From Tupaia tana (Eukaryota; Chordata; Mammalia; Scandentia; Tupaiidae): 64,000 nt of DNA. The stretch lies in contig JAKSZU010000016.1 of NCBI GenBank assembly GCA_026018925.1, forward strand, positions 56,207,075 through 56,271,074, written 5' to 3'. Positions 1 to 9,795 of this stretch are shown here, one piece after another. The notes below the pieces were generated by a model. That model searched no databases. It saw only the letters and a program-made list of their open reading frames with translations, and was not told the DNA's origin. Each line of letters opens with the position of its first letter. The stretch's first letter is position 1. A program made the translations under genes and the position numbers.

Positions 1-200
1 GACTGTGGTTTGAATCCCGGATCTGGTGGCTTAAACTCAGGCTGGGAGCATGTGCGTGTGTGCCCAAGATCCCAAGAGAAGGGATTGCGGCATGGCCATC
101 ACCCCTGGGGGGTGATTTCTTGCTTTCTCTCTGTCTCTGTCTTTCTGGTGAGCGTATGCTCCCTATAGCAAAAACTTCTCCAAAAAAAAAAAAAAAAAAA
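1..200 (+). mobile_element. Tu-III-like tRNA-derived SINE, cut by window edge
   Basis: The copy starts inside box B (GGTTTGAATCC), so the 5' part of the head lies outside the window. It keeps the middle region, the CT-rich stretch, the CCCTATAGCAAAAACTTCTCC end and a 19-base A tail. It matches the many full copies in the window on the same strand. The family name (tree shrew Tu type III) is my recollection and was not aligned. Confidence 0.9.
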
Positions 201-1000
201 CCCAAAAAACTAAGTTTGTAAAAAGTAGAATTTAAAAAGTGCAAGTCCAAACACAGTATTTGTGATAATATACTTTTACCACAGATCACTTTTAAAAGAT
301 CACTTGTACAATACTTCACCTGATATAATGATGTATTCCCAAAGATTTGTGTGAGAATGCATTCCCAAATGTAGGATGAAATTGGAGAGCCTGCCACATA
401 TAGTAATGCTATATGAGTCATTTTCTAAAGTGAAAAATCCTTTTATAACCAAAGCCATGCCCAATTTATTTTTTGATAAATTCGTAAGTCCATATATTAG
501 ATTTGCTTAAACCAAAGATATTTTTCTTTGAAATGAACTAATTTTAGGGACACATAGCTGTTAAGCTTCAGAATAACAGAGGAAAAGTCAGGCAGAATTT
601 TCTAAAAAGTGAGTATATTGGTTTATAGGGAAAAAAATTCTACTTAAGTCAGATAGCTGCTGCTGTTATTATGGGAAAAGGAGAAGGCTGTCCAATGTAT
701 TTCAAGGAGATTTATTAGGATTTCTTGGGAACTGCTGCAGAAATGGCTGTGAAATGTTTTGAGGAAGGAGGAGACAGGACCACAGCAGTTACCAGGCTTT
801 GTTCCGAAGAAAACCAAAGAAGGTGAAATGGAGTTCACTCCAAGAAAGCTGTGGAAGATTGAGAAGCTAAGGAAAGACTTAGACAAGAACAGCAACGAGA
901 AGACCAGAGCAATGTGGGCAGTTTCCAGCAGCAACTGAGTGTCCAGTTGTCATGCTGGTCAGCAGCAAGGAACATTAACAAAGAGGATTAAGAATAACCA
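201..1000. other. Non-coding, unassigned sequence
   Basis: AT-rich sequence without a recognisable repeat for the first 430 bases. Bases 640-960 are purine-rich on the + strand and contain short frames rich in Lys, Glu and Gln, broken by stops. I could not match this to a known protein; it may be a decayed retrocopy or chance. Confidence 0.4.
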
Positions 1001-1089
1001 GGGCCAGGGTGCTGTAGCGCAGCAGTTAAGCCCTGTGCATAGGGAGCTGGATCTAACCGTGGTTTGAATCCCAGCTGAGGGGGCTTGAA

Positions 1090-1134
<45 letters not shown>

Positions 1135-1346
1135 CGTGTGTACCCAGAATCTTGGTGGGAGAAGAGATGGAGGAAAAGGGATAGTGATATGACCATGCCC
1201 CACTGGGGGGAATATCTCTCTCTCTCATTCTCTCCCTCCCTCCCTCCCCATCTCAATCGAATGCACACACCCTCTAGCAAAAGAACAGTTAAAAAAAGAA
1301 AGAAAGAAAGAGAAAGAGAGAAAAAGAGAAAGGAAGAAAGAAAGGA
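1001..1346 (+). mobile_element. Older tRNA-derived SINE carrying a (GT)n tract
   Basis: It begins GGGCCAGGGTGCTGTAGCG, has a box B match (GGTTTGAATCCC), then a GT/GC microsatellite (1094-1140) where other copies read GTGTGCGTGTGTGCCC. The CT-rich stretch and an A-rich tail degraded to (GAAA)n follow. The diverged head and expanded internal repeats make it an older copy of the main SINE family. Confidence 0.75.
1094..1140. repeat. (GT)n / (GC)n microsatellite
   Basis: An uninterrupted GT run passes into GCGCGCG and back to GT. It grew from the GTGTGCGTGTG motif that lies at this position in every copy of the SINE. Confidence 0.95.
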
Positions 1347-1440
1347 CCAGAATCAGTTTTTGTTGGGTCCAGTTTGATATAGTGTTCATGTTATATGATC
1401 TTAGGACAGTTTTTGCCTCTTGCAATTACTCCCTTATTCC

Positions 1441-1775
1441 TTACAGCTCTGCTAAAATACTTCAGCAGCCATGCTGTTTCTCTCTAGGCCTGTCAAATTT
1501 ACTTCTCAAATCTGCCTAGAATCCCTTTACCCTCTAGGCTTGCTGTTTCTTGATCAACTTTCTGCAAGAAGCTCCCTTATCTGGGAGACCTTTAGTGACC
1601 ACTCTCTCTTCCCTTATTCTGTTTTATTTTCCTTCATAGCACTCATTTCCACCTCCTGCTTAGTTATTTGTTAAATGTTTCTCTCTCAAACTTAAATTTC
1701 ATGAGAGTGGAGGCTCAGGTTTTTTTCTTACTACTGTATTCCCAGTGTCTGAGCTATAAAAAACTTGTGTAATGG
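1441..1775 (+). repeat. L2 LINE fragment
   Basis: The text follows the well-known L2 3' region in sense orientation: 'agaccttTAGTGACCACTCTC', then a block like 'ATTTCATGAGAGTGGAGGCTCAGG', then 'ACTGTATTCCCAGTGTCTGAGC'. Old and diverged. Recognised from memory of the consensus, not by alignment. Confidence 0.6.
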
Positions 1776-1904
1776 AATTTTGGGGTGTTTTTGAATATCC
1801 CTTGATAACAGCTGAGAATGAGAAGAGGAATATAGACTCAATCCCACGTAACATATGCATAATTATAACATACAAGGGCCTAAGCACCGAGTGCTATGGG
1901 TTTT

Positions 1905-2281
1905 GAGAAATACGCTGGAGGGCAGTCATTGTAGAACTGGATCTTGAATGATATAGAGGACTTTAATTTATTGGTGGAGACAAGGAATATTCTAGGCTGA
2001 CAAAAGAGGGTGAGTGAGATTGGAGAGATCAGAATTAAGTTTCTTGTTTGAAAGTTAGTGAGTGGATTTGATCTAGCTGCAAGAGCCACAAGTACATGAT
2101 GAAGTCTGACAGAGGGCACCAAGAGGTGTATTTGGAAAGGATATTTGAAGCATGTACTGAGATCTGTTTGGAAAAGCTATTGAAAGGAGTTTGGACCTTA
2201 TCTTTTGGGAGATGCCCATCCCTACACTCTTCAAGTAGGGAGGTACCAATATCTAAAAGACAGTGTTGAAGAATAGATTGG
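1905..2281 (-). repeat. Probable L2 LINE fragment, antisense
   Basis: The + strand resembles the antisense L2 stretch with 'GGAATATTCTAGGC', 'GAGTTTGGACCTTATCTTTTGGGAGATG' and similar pieces. It is interrupted on the right by a short SINE, and related sequence seems to resume near 2490. Very diverged, so the call is moderate. Confidence 0.45.
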
Positions 2282-2282
2282 A

Positions 2283-2440
2283 GGGACAGCAGGTGGCATG
2301 GTGTTGAAGGTGCTGGACTCCCACATGGATGACTGTGGTTTGAGTTCCAGACCTGGAGGTTTGCTTTCTTATTTTCTCTCTCTCTCTCAGACTGATGAGC
2401 ACACATGCCCTATAGCAAATTTAAAAATAATAATAGTAAG
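2283..2440 (+). mobile_element. Short, internally deleted SINE copy
   Basis: The head is typical (AGGTGGCATGGTG, CTGGACTCCCACATGG, box B GGTTTGAGTTCC), but after 'GACCTGGAGGTTTG' it jumps straight to the CT-rich stretch and the GCCCTATAGCAAA end. About 110-120 bases of the middle are missing. The same deletion is seen in at least three other copies in the window. Confidence 0.75.
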
Positions 2441-3009
2441 ATTAAACACATATTTTAAACATCCTATGCCAAAAGCCTAAAAAAAAAAACAAAGAATGAA
2501 TTGGAAGAGAGAAAGCTGTAGAGGTGGGGTTATAGAGCAGGGTTGGTTGTGATTTTTTAAACCTTGAAATGTGTGAGGAGGTTTTGGATTCCCACATTGA
2601 AGGACAAGAAAATGAAAAGCTGTTGTCTTTGTTTATGGCTACATAGCGATAGACTGTGTATAGGTAATGGCTAAAGATAGAAGACTAGTAGATATTAGAA
2701 CTGTTCTTTTTTCTTTCTTTAGTAGGGGTAAAGCTGTGTCATTGGAGTATAAGAGAAAGAGAAGGTTGTTATACTTCTTAGACAGAATATAAAAATGGAT
2801 AAATGCCTTGGTAAATGTGGAGATATTCTTACTCTAGCTCATATGTTACATAGTTGTGTTACCTTGAGCAATTCATTTACCCATATTTCTGTTTTCTTGC
2901 AAGGATGGTGTTTGATCTTGGCTGCTTTAATGGGCACTGATTCACAATGCTACTCTGCAGGTGGAGGCCATGTGGAAACACTTGGTTTGGTTCCCTGCCC
3001 ACTCTAAAA
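2441..3009. other. Non-coding, unassigned sequence
   Basis: Possible continuation of the antisense L2 to about 2600, then AT-rich sequence without recognised features. No supported gene. Confidence 0.4.
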
Positions 3010-3095
3010 GGTGCATGGACATAGTGGTGCACACCTCTACTCAAGAGGCAGCGAGTTTGCAAGAGAGTGAGACCCTGTCTTTTAATAAAAAGATT
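3010..3095 (+). mobile_element. Short 7SL-derived (Alu/B1-like) SINE fragment
   Basis: It reads 'GTGGTGCACACCTCTACTC...GGCAGCGAGTTTGCAAGAGAGTGAGACCCTGTCTTTTAATAAAAAG', the familiar 7SL/Alu pattern (GTGGTGCACACCT, GAGACCCTGTCT, A-rich tail) with an internal deletion. 7SL-derived SINEs are confined to primates, rodents and tree shrews among mammals. Confidence 0.65.
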
Positions 3096-3829
3096 GGGCT
3101 TTGTTGATGTGCTTACATTGTTGATGTGCAGAACAAAGTATGATATTTGAGACATTATAAAAATATTTCAATTAGAAATACTGAGTTTTATTAGGAATCA
3201 TTTGCTTGAACAGAAGCAGATCCAGAACTGCAGTTTCCTGGAATATGGAAAAAGCATCAGAGCTACTAACACCCATGTCCAGGAAGAAAACATGACCATT
3301 TCCAGGAGGTATCCTGCGCAGTCTTAAAAACAGATTATTAGAGGAGCAGCATTCTCCTGCTTGTTTTCTACATGTTAAAACACTTTCCATTTTAGCAGTT
3401 GGTGAGAGCTATTGTAGAGCAGTGCAGGAGCAAAGGGAGGATTGGATCATGTTATATGTGCTGCTGCATATTAACCTGCAGGTCATAGCAGTCCCTCTTC
3501 CAAAGGGCTGCCCGACACTTTATCCAAGTTTTTACTGCCTTCATCATTCATAGTAGCTAGTGTCGGATGTCCTTACTTTAGCCAGGGTCATTTGGAGTAG
3601 CAGAATTGTGGTGTGTATATATGCAATTATATGTTCTTTCAGATTTTTTTAACGGGAGTTTGGGAAACCAATACATAGTGGAATTATTCTCTTTGAGGAG
3701 GAAGGAAAGGAATGCTTTATAAGGATTGCTTAGAAACAGGCTCATTTTGTAGAGTTTAACTCTGGGGAAGAACAGACTAGTTAGTGACTAGTATTAGGTA
3801 TTAATTTCCTGAAGTCTGACTGCCTTGGT
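3096..3829. other. Non-coding, unassigned sequence
   Basis: No repeat or gene recognised. Ordinary AT-rich mammalian sequence. Confidence 0.4.
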
Positions 3830-3955
3830 TCCAGAGCTGGCTTCACCGGTATTAGTTATGTGTCCATGGGCAAATATATTCCATTTCCTCATTTGTAAAA
3901 TGGACATAATAATAGTGCCTACTCATAGGGGGTGGTTGTGAGAACTAAATAAACA
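3830..3955 (+). repeat. MIR SINE fragment
   Basis: It carries the MIR core and 3' half: 'CAGAGCTGGCTTCAC', 'TTATGTGTCCATGGGCAAA', 'TTTCCTCATTTGTAAAATGG', 'ATAATAGTGCCTACTCATAGGG', 'GTTGTGAGAACTAAATAA'. Confidence 0.8.
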
Positions 3956-3957
3956 AA

Positions 3958-4305
3958 TACAAGTTGAGTATCTCTTATCTGAAAATTTTGGGACTAGAAA
4001 TGTTTCAAATTTTGAATTTGTTCAGATTTTTTAGTATTTTGCGTATACGTAATAAGATATCTTGGGGATGGTACTGAAGCCTGAAACTAAAATTCATTTA
4101 TGTTTCATGTATATCTTATACACATAGCCTGAATGTAATTTCATACAGTAGTTTTGTATCACAGTATTTTGACTGTGACCAAGCACATGAGGTCTGGTGT
4201 GAGATTTTCCACTTGTGATACCATTATTCGTGCTCAACAAATTTCAGATACTGGTATATTTCAGATTTTGCATTTCTGGATTGGAGGTACTCACCCATAC
4301 ATATA
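3958..4305. mobile_element. Palindromic DNA-transposon relic (MITE-like)
   Basis: The left end (GTTGAGTATCTCTTATCTGAAAA...) and the reverse complement of the right end (GTGAGTACCTCCAATCCAGAAA...TATCTGAAATTTGTTGAGC) are related terminal inverted repeats. The interior reads 'GAAGCCTGAAACTAAAATTC', 'TCATGTATATCTTATACACATAGCC' and 'GACCAAGCACATGAGGTCTGGTGTG', which I recognise as a common non-autonomous Tigger/TcMar-type mammalian repeat. Both ends abut TA. The exact family name is uncertain. Confidence 0.6.
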
Positions 4306-4396
4306 AATCATTTACTTATACCTAGGATAGGCAGTATGAATGCTTTTAATGTTAACTGCTGTTATTCTTGGCTTTCTCATAGCCATTGGCATTTCT

Positions 4397-4665
4397 TTTT
4401 TTTTTTTTTTTTAGAGGTTTTTTCGCTATAGGGCGCGTGCGCTCGCCGGACAGACAGAGAGAGACAGAGAGACAGAAAGCGAGAAATCACCCCCCAGGAG
4501 GGATGGTCACGCCGCAATCCCTTCTCCTCCATTCTCCTCTCGGGATCTTGGGCACGCACGCACACGCGCCCGGCGTGAGTTGTAAGCCACCGGGTCCGAG
4601 ACGGGAACCGCGGTCAACTACGTGGGAGTCCAGCGACATAGCCATTACGCTAACTGCCGGTTCCC
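4397..4665 (-). mobile_element. Young full-length Tu-III-like SINE
   Basis: A T-run on the left (the A tail on the minus strand) is followed by the complete element ending at the head GGGAACCGGCAGTTAGCG. Exact 15 bp target-site duplications GCCATTGGCATTTCT lie at 4382-4396 and 4666-4680. The body is rich in intact CpG, which indicates a recent insertion. Its head matches the Pol III box A pattern (TAGCGTAATGG). Confidence 0.95.
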
Positions 4666-4680
4666 GCCATTGGCATTTCT

Positions 4681-5732
4681 AAGGCTTTGTAAAAAACGTC
4701 TGGACACAACCAGGCCTTTTCTGATTGCTATGTTTAACCAGCATAACTTAGAAAATGACTTGGTGGCAGGGAGCTAGGAATGATTCAGTAGCTAAGTAAT
4801 GGACTGTTGAACTTCACACTCCAGTCCACTGGCATCGGATGAGAAGCGACTCATTATACCCTAATGGTAGTTTAGTGAAATGGATGAGTAGTCTTAGTCT
4901 GCCACCTCAGGCTGCACCAGAGAAATCAAGCCAAACAGTCTAGAATACCTGGGAATCCTCTGGAGAGAAGAAAGACAGCTGCAGCACAGTGGTAGGCAGT
5001 AGATGGTTAGAACCCAGGAGTAAAATAAGGAAGCTGAGTGGATTGTGTTGGCTCTATCTAGCAAGCAAGAAGGACTTGGGTTAGTCCTTAGTGTAAGAAG
5101 TGATTGTGATAAAGTAGGGGTAAAACCGACAAACTGGAAGAGTTGGACCACCTTGGATGAGACCCCTGACCTGACTCCAACATTGTATGTCCATCCCCTT
5201 AGTGAGTCACATATCCTCTTCGATCTGTTAGTTACTTGTAAAGTGATTAGTTGATTTCTTGACTCTTATTCTACTCTAGACGTTTTCAGAATTTCATTAG
5301 ATTTGAGTAACGATGTGAGGAAAGGAGTGTTGCAGAAAGTTTTGATGAACACCTTGGCCTTTGCAAATCTTTATAATAGTTTTCTTGTTATTTCAGAGAA
5401 GTTCTTGTTCAAAAGGCCATAAAGCATTTCATCACTGGATGTGTGAGGGAGCTGTTTCTTTAATCTCTCACGTTTCCTTTTTTCTCCTACAAATGATACC
5501 CACAGTACTGTTCTTGTCTGGTGCTCTCTAGATCAGCACTTTTGTAGAGAAATGAAAACATTGCACTTTTAAAGGCACAGAAAACAAAATTACTGTAACA
5601 TCAGGATTCAAGGTTACAGAATTGGTGAGCTCTTGTTTATTTTGCTGAGCTGAATGAAAAAGATTAGATTGAATGTTACTGCTTAGGGATAAATATTAAT
5701 AACCACAAATTCCCCTAGTGATCATTTCCCTG
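4681..5732. other. Non-coding, unassigned sequence
   Basis: No recognisable gene. A few MIR-like words near 5210-5250 are too weak to call. Confidence 0.4.
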
Positions 5733-5737
5733 ATCTA

Positions 5738-5779
<42 letters not shown>
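5733..5779. repeat. (TC)n microsatellite
   Basis: TCTA units pass into an unbroken CT run of about 40 bases. Confidence 0.95.
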
Positions 5780-5781
<2 letters not shown>

Positions 5782-5944
5782 CAAAGAATTTTAAATTATG
5801 GTCTAGGACTTAGATTATGATTGTTAACTGAATATGAGTGTGAAAAGTGTAGAGTAGGTAAAGAATCCTTAAATAGTTACAGAGGAACAACCCTTTCGAG
5901 GGTCCATGTCTACAGAGAAAACCTGTTCTGGAGTCTTGATTTGT

Positions 5945-6207
5945 AGATTTGTTTTCCTCTTAATTGCCACAGAGTGTATGTATTTGTGGGGCAGAGGTGG
6001 TAGGTGAAGAGAGAGGGAGAGAATACCCCTCAGTGAAGCTTGATCATGTCTTAATCCTTTTTTCTCCATCCCATTAGAATCCCAGGCATGCTTTCACACA
6101 CCTTGTTTTTCAAGCAGACATACTTGGGATTTGAATGACAGTTGCTCATATGGGGGTCCAACTTCTTATGCACTGTGTTTAACCACTGAGCCATGGGGCT
6201 GACTCTG
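5945..6207 (-). mobile_element. Old diverged copy of the main SINE
   Basis: Antisense order of the element is kept: GA-rich stretch, 'AATACCCCTCAGTGAAG' (the ACCCCCCAGGGG site), 'CTCCATCCCATTAGAATCCCAGGCATGC', 'TTTTTCAAGC', 'GGGATTTGAATGACAG' (box B), 'ATGGGGGTCCAAC' and 'TTAACCACTGAGCCATGGGGCTG' (head). Many substitutions, no CpG left. Confidence 0.7.
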
Positions 6208-6323
6208 TAGAATTATTGTAATTGGTTATAGTTTATCTATCTCTATCTCTATATATCTGTATATTTATATTTAGCACCTGGTCTAGACTTTTATAACATT
6301 ACCTAATAGAAATGGTACTTTTA

Positions 6324-6556
6324 GGGCCAGCAGATGGCATGATGGTTAAGGCTGACTGCTTGTACTCTTCATGTTCGGGACCCAGTGGCTTGGGAAACAG
6401 GCTGGGTGCTTGTGCATGCATACCCAGGGTCCTGAGGGGAGAATGGAGAAGTGTTGGTGGTGTGGCTATCTCTTCTGGGGGGTGTTTTCTCACTTGCCCT
6501 CTCTCTGTCTTTGTCTGTCTCCAGCAAACATATCCACTCTATAGCAAAAATTAAAA
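6324..6556 (+). mobile_element. Older copy of the main SINE
   Basis: Head GGGCCAGCAGATGGCATGATGGTTAAGG, a degraded box B region, 'CCCAGGGTCCTGAGGGGAGAATGG', the TCTGGGGGGTG site, CT-rich stretch and CTCTATAGCAAAAATTAAAA end are all recognisable in order. Confidence 0.8.
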
Positions 6557-6592
6557 TTTTTAAAAAAATAAAGCTATCAAAAGTAGAACTTA

Positions 6593-6594
6593 GA

Positions 6595-6635
<41 letters not shown>

Positions 6636-6770
6636 ATGTATATATATTTAGAATAAATATATATTTATATTTAATATTTAATATATATTTATTCTAAATA
6701 TATTCTAAAAATTTACTTGTCTTATATATTTAGAATATATATATATTTCAAATATATATATTCTAGAACT
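6593..6770. repeat. (TG)n and AT-rich palindromic low-complexity tract
   Basis: A TATATG/TG microsatellite (about 6597-6632) passes into almost pure A/T sequence containing a strong inverted repeat at 6649-6696, with 17 bp perfect arms beginning TAGAATAAATATATATT. A further related ATATTTAGAATATATAT block follows to 6745. Confidence 0.9.
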
Positions 6771-7039
6771 GAAGTGTTTTTTAACTTTGATATTCCATAG
6801 AGAAGAATTTGTTGTGTTTGAGAGTTCCCAGTTCCAAGTAGATCTTTACCATAGACTTAACATAAACTCATAAATAGTCACTTTAAAAAAAATTAGTTTC
6901 TTGCTATATCCCAGTTGACGTTGTTTTAGGGGAAAGGAGATAGGGTATTGATATTTATTCATTTGTGAAGTCAGTAGAAATATAGCAAAACATATATTGT
7001 GTGTCTGGATTTACCATGACAAATAGGAGGTGGTCTCTA

Positions 7040-7420
7040 ATCTCTTGGAGACCACCTAAGTCTAATATAGAAGTTTGAAAGTAAACACATGATTATCATG
7101 CAAATGGATGGCTATAGAGTGTATTGGGCATGCTATTATTTCCAGCAGTTTGCCTACTGCACAGTTTGGGAGCTTGGAGAGGAATGACTGAAACCTTTAT
7201 GAGGAAGGTGTCATGATGGTGATGTTTTGAGTGACAGGAAGGAACATGCAATGTAGACATGCAGGGTTGACATTCCAGAGAGAAAAACTGGCATGGACCA
7301 AGACATCAAGACATGGAAATGCCTGGCTCCTTGTGGGGTCCTGAAAGTAACAAATTCAAAGTAGCTGGAGAGCTGGGAAATGAGTGTCACAGTATAGGCT
7401 CTTTGAAGGCTGTCTGGCGT
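7040..7420 (-). repeat. Probable L2 LINE fragment, antisense
   Basis: It contains antisense L2-like words such as 'GAGGAAGGTGTCATGATGGTGATGTTTTGAGTG' (compare GAGGAGGTGACATTTGAG), 'CATTCCAGAGAG' and 'GCTGGAGAGC'. Diverged, so not certain. Confidence 0.5.
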
Positions 7421-7608
7421 GACTTGACAGACAGTATACCATGAAGATGTGCTGAGAATAGTTGTTCTCTGTGAGTTCTCTAACAGTTTTCCTGTTGATG
7501 GACATTTGAATTGTCTCAAATTTTTGGCTATTAAGAATAAAGCTAAAATGGTCAACCTAGCACTGATTTGTGTGTGTATGAATGTGTGTAAGTAGGTTTT
7601 CATTTATT

Positions 7609-7919
7609 TATTTATTTTTTATTTTATTTATTTATTTATTTATTTCTGGAGTTTTTTTTGTTTTTTGTTTTTTTTTTTTGCCATAGGGCGTTTGCGTTCA
7701 CCAGACAGACAGAGAGAGACAGAGAGACAGAAAGCGAGAAATCACCCCCCAGGGGAGATGGCCACACAGCAATCTCTTCTCCTCCATTCCCCTCTCTGGA
7801 TCTTGGGCACACACGCACATGCGCCCGGTGTGAGTTTTAAGCCATCGGGTCCGGCACGCGAACTGTGGTCGACTACATGGGAGTCCAGCGACATAGCCAT
7901 TACGCTAACTGCTTGTCCC
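7609..7919 (-). mobile_element. Young full-length Tu-III-like SINE
   Basis: Complete antisense copy with a long T-rich tail region that has expanded into (TTTA)n. Exact 14 bp target duplications GGTTTTCATTTATT lie at 7595-7608 and 7920-7933. Inserted in the antisense L1. Confidence 0.95.
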
Positions 7920-8449
7920 GGTTTTCATTTATTTTATATTAGTGCTTAAGAGTGGAAATATTGTTTCATGAGGTATATAAATATATATTACCTTTGAAGG
8001 AAACTGTGAGATAGTTTTCCAAAGTGGTGGTTACATTTTATACAAGCAATAAGCATTGTATGAGTTCTACTTTGCCCTACATCCTCAGAAATATTGGTGT
8101 GGTCAATCTCTTTAATTCTAGCCATTTTAGTGGTATAAAATGTTAATGAATTGTGGTTTTATTTTGCATTTCTTTGATGATTAATGATGCTGAGCTCTGT
8201 CTCCTTTTGTGAGGTGTTGGTCCTTTTACTATTTAAAACTTGTGTTGTTTTTTGGTTATTGATTTATATATTTTGAATACAAGTCCCTTGCCAGATAGGT
8301 GCAATATAAATACTTCTTCTGGTCCAGTGACTTGCCTTTTCTGCTTTGTGACAAGCAGAAGTTTTAAATTTTGATATAGTATAGTTTATCACATTTTTGC
8401 CGTGTAATATCATGTCTTTTGTGTTCTCTCTTAAAAAAATTTACTTGCT

Positions 8450-8710
8450 GGGACCAGCAGTTAGCGTAATGGCTATGTCGCTGGACTCCCACGTAGTCGA
8501 CTGCGGTTCGAGTCTTGGACCCGGTGGCTTAAACTCACACTGGGCGCGTGTGCGTGTGTGCCCAGGATCCTGAGAGGAGAATGGAGGAGAAGGGATTGTG
8601 GCGTGGCCATCCCCTCTGGAGGGTGATTTCTCGCTTTCTATCTCTCTATCTCTCTGTCTGTCTGGCGAGCACATGCGCCCTATAGCAAAAACCTCTCAAA
8701 AAAAAAAAAA
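8450..8710 (+). mobile_element. Young full-length Tu-III-like SINE
   Basis: Full + strand copy from GGGACCAGCAGTTAGCGTAA to an A tail of about 14. Box A TAGCGTAATGG and box B GGTTCGAGTCT are intact or nearly so. The flanks TTTACTTGC and TTATTTGCC are an imperfect target duplication. Inserted in the antisense L1. Confidence 0.95.
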
Positions 8711-8799
8711 TTATTTGCCTTAGGTTACACAAATACCTTTCCTTGTTTTCTTCTATAAATTACATTTACTTTTTGGTTTGTAATCCACCTAAGAATTTT

Positions 8800-9061
8800 T
8801 TTTTTGGGGGGGAGAGGTTTTTGCTATAGGGCGTGTGCTCTTGCCAGAAAGACAGAGATAGACAGAGAGATAGAAAGCAAGAAATCACGCCCCAGGAGGG
8901 ATGGCCACGCCGCAATCCCTTCTCCTCCATTCTCCTCTCGGGATCTTGGGCACACACGTACACACGCCCGGTGTGAGTTTAAGCCACTGGGTCCAGGACT
9001 TGAACCTCGGTCGACTACATGGGAGTTCAGCGACATAGCCATTGTACTAACTGCTGGTCCC
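8800..9061 (-). mobile_element. Young full-length Tu-III-like SINE
   Basis: Antisense copy with exact 18 bp target duplications AATCCACCTAAGAATTTT at 8782-8799 and 9062-9079. It lies in the antisense L1, 90 bases from the preceding SINE and in the opposite orientation. Confidence 0.95.
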
Positions 9062-9212
9062 AATCCACCTAAGAATTTTATGTGTGGTATGAGGTTAAGA
9101 GTAAAGATAAGTTCTTTTGCAGACATTTATCCAGTTGTTCTGGCAATACTTATTGGAACGATTTTTCTTTCCCCATTGAATCTCTTTGGTGCCTTTGTTG
9201 AAAATCAGTTGC

Positions 9213-9467
9213 CTGGGGACCAGCAGTTAGCATAATGGCTATGTTGCTGAACCCCCATGTAGTCGACCACGGTTTGAGTCCTAGACCCAGTGGCTTAAAC
9301 TCACGCCAGGCATGTGTGCATGCGTGCCCAAGATCCCAAGAGGAGAAGGGATTGTGGCGTGGCTATTCCCCCTGGGGGAGGGGTGATTTCTCGCTTTCTA
9401 TCTCTGTGTCTTTCTGGCGTGCGCATGCACCCTGTAGCAAAAACCTCTCAAAAAAAAAAAAAAAAAA
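9213..9467 (+). mobile_element. Young full-length Tu-III-like SINE
   Basis: Full + strand copy whose A tail runs into the second target duplication. Exact 13 bp duplications GAAAATCAGTTGC lie at 9200-9212 and 9468-9480. Fourth insertion in the same L1 relic. Confidence 0.95.
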
Positions 9468-9795
9468 GAAAATCAGTTGCTTGTATATATCTATTTCTGT
9501 TTAGGTTTATTTTTGGATCATGTTCTGTTCCATTGATTTATTTGTCTATCTTTATTCCCAATATCACACTGTCTTGATTTTCTTGCTTCACAGTGAGTAT
9601 TGAAATGCAGTAGTGTGAATCCTCTCATTCACTTCTTTTTCAAGATGGTTTTAACTACTTAGGGTCTTTGTTCTTCCATACAAATTTTAGGATCATATAG
9701 TCTAGTTCTGAAAAAAGTACTTGGGATGCTTTATAAAATCCTGTGATGTTGTAATCACAGACCATACTCCATGCCAGTTAAATCAAAATCACACA

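Larger units (their letters stand above)
7440..9725 (-). repeat. Old L1 LINE (ORF2 3' part), antisense, split by four SINEs
   Basis: After removing the SINEs the + strand reads as antisense L1 ORF2: 'TTTTGCATTTCTTTGATGATTAATGATGCTGAGC', 'TTTGAATACAAGTCCCTTGCCAGATAGGTG', 'CTTTTGTG...GCAGAAGTTTTAAATTTTGATATAG', 'GTTCTGTTCCATTGATTTATTTGTC' and 'GGTTTTAACTACTTAGGGTC'. The frame is destroyed by substitutions and indels, so it is an inactive relic of an ancient L1 subfamily. Insertions occur at 7609, 8450, 8800 and 9213. Confidence 0.85.

Noticed and set aside
8450..8525. tRNA-like sequences with intact box A and box B
   Set aside because: They look like tRNA genes locally but always continue into the SINE body and A tail. 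The anticodon-arm region does not fold cleanly. They are SINE heads, not tRNA genes.
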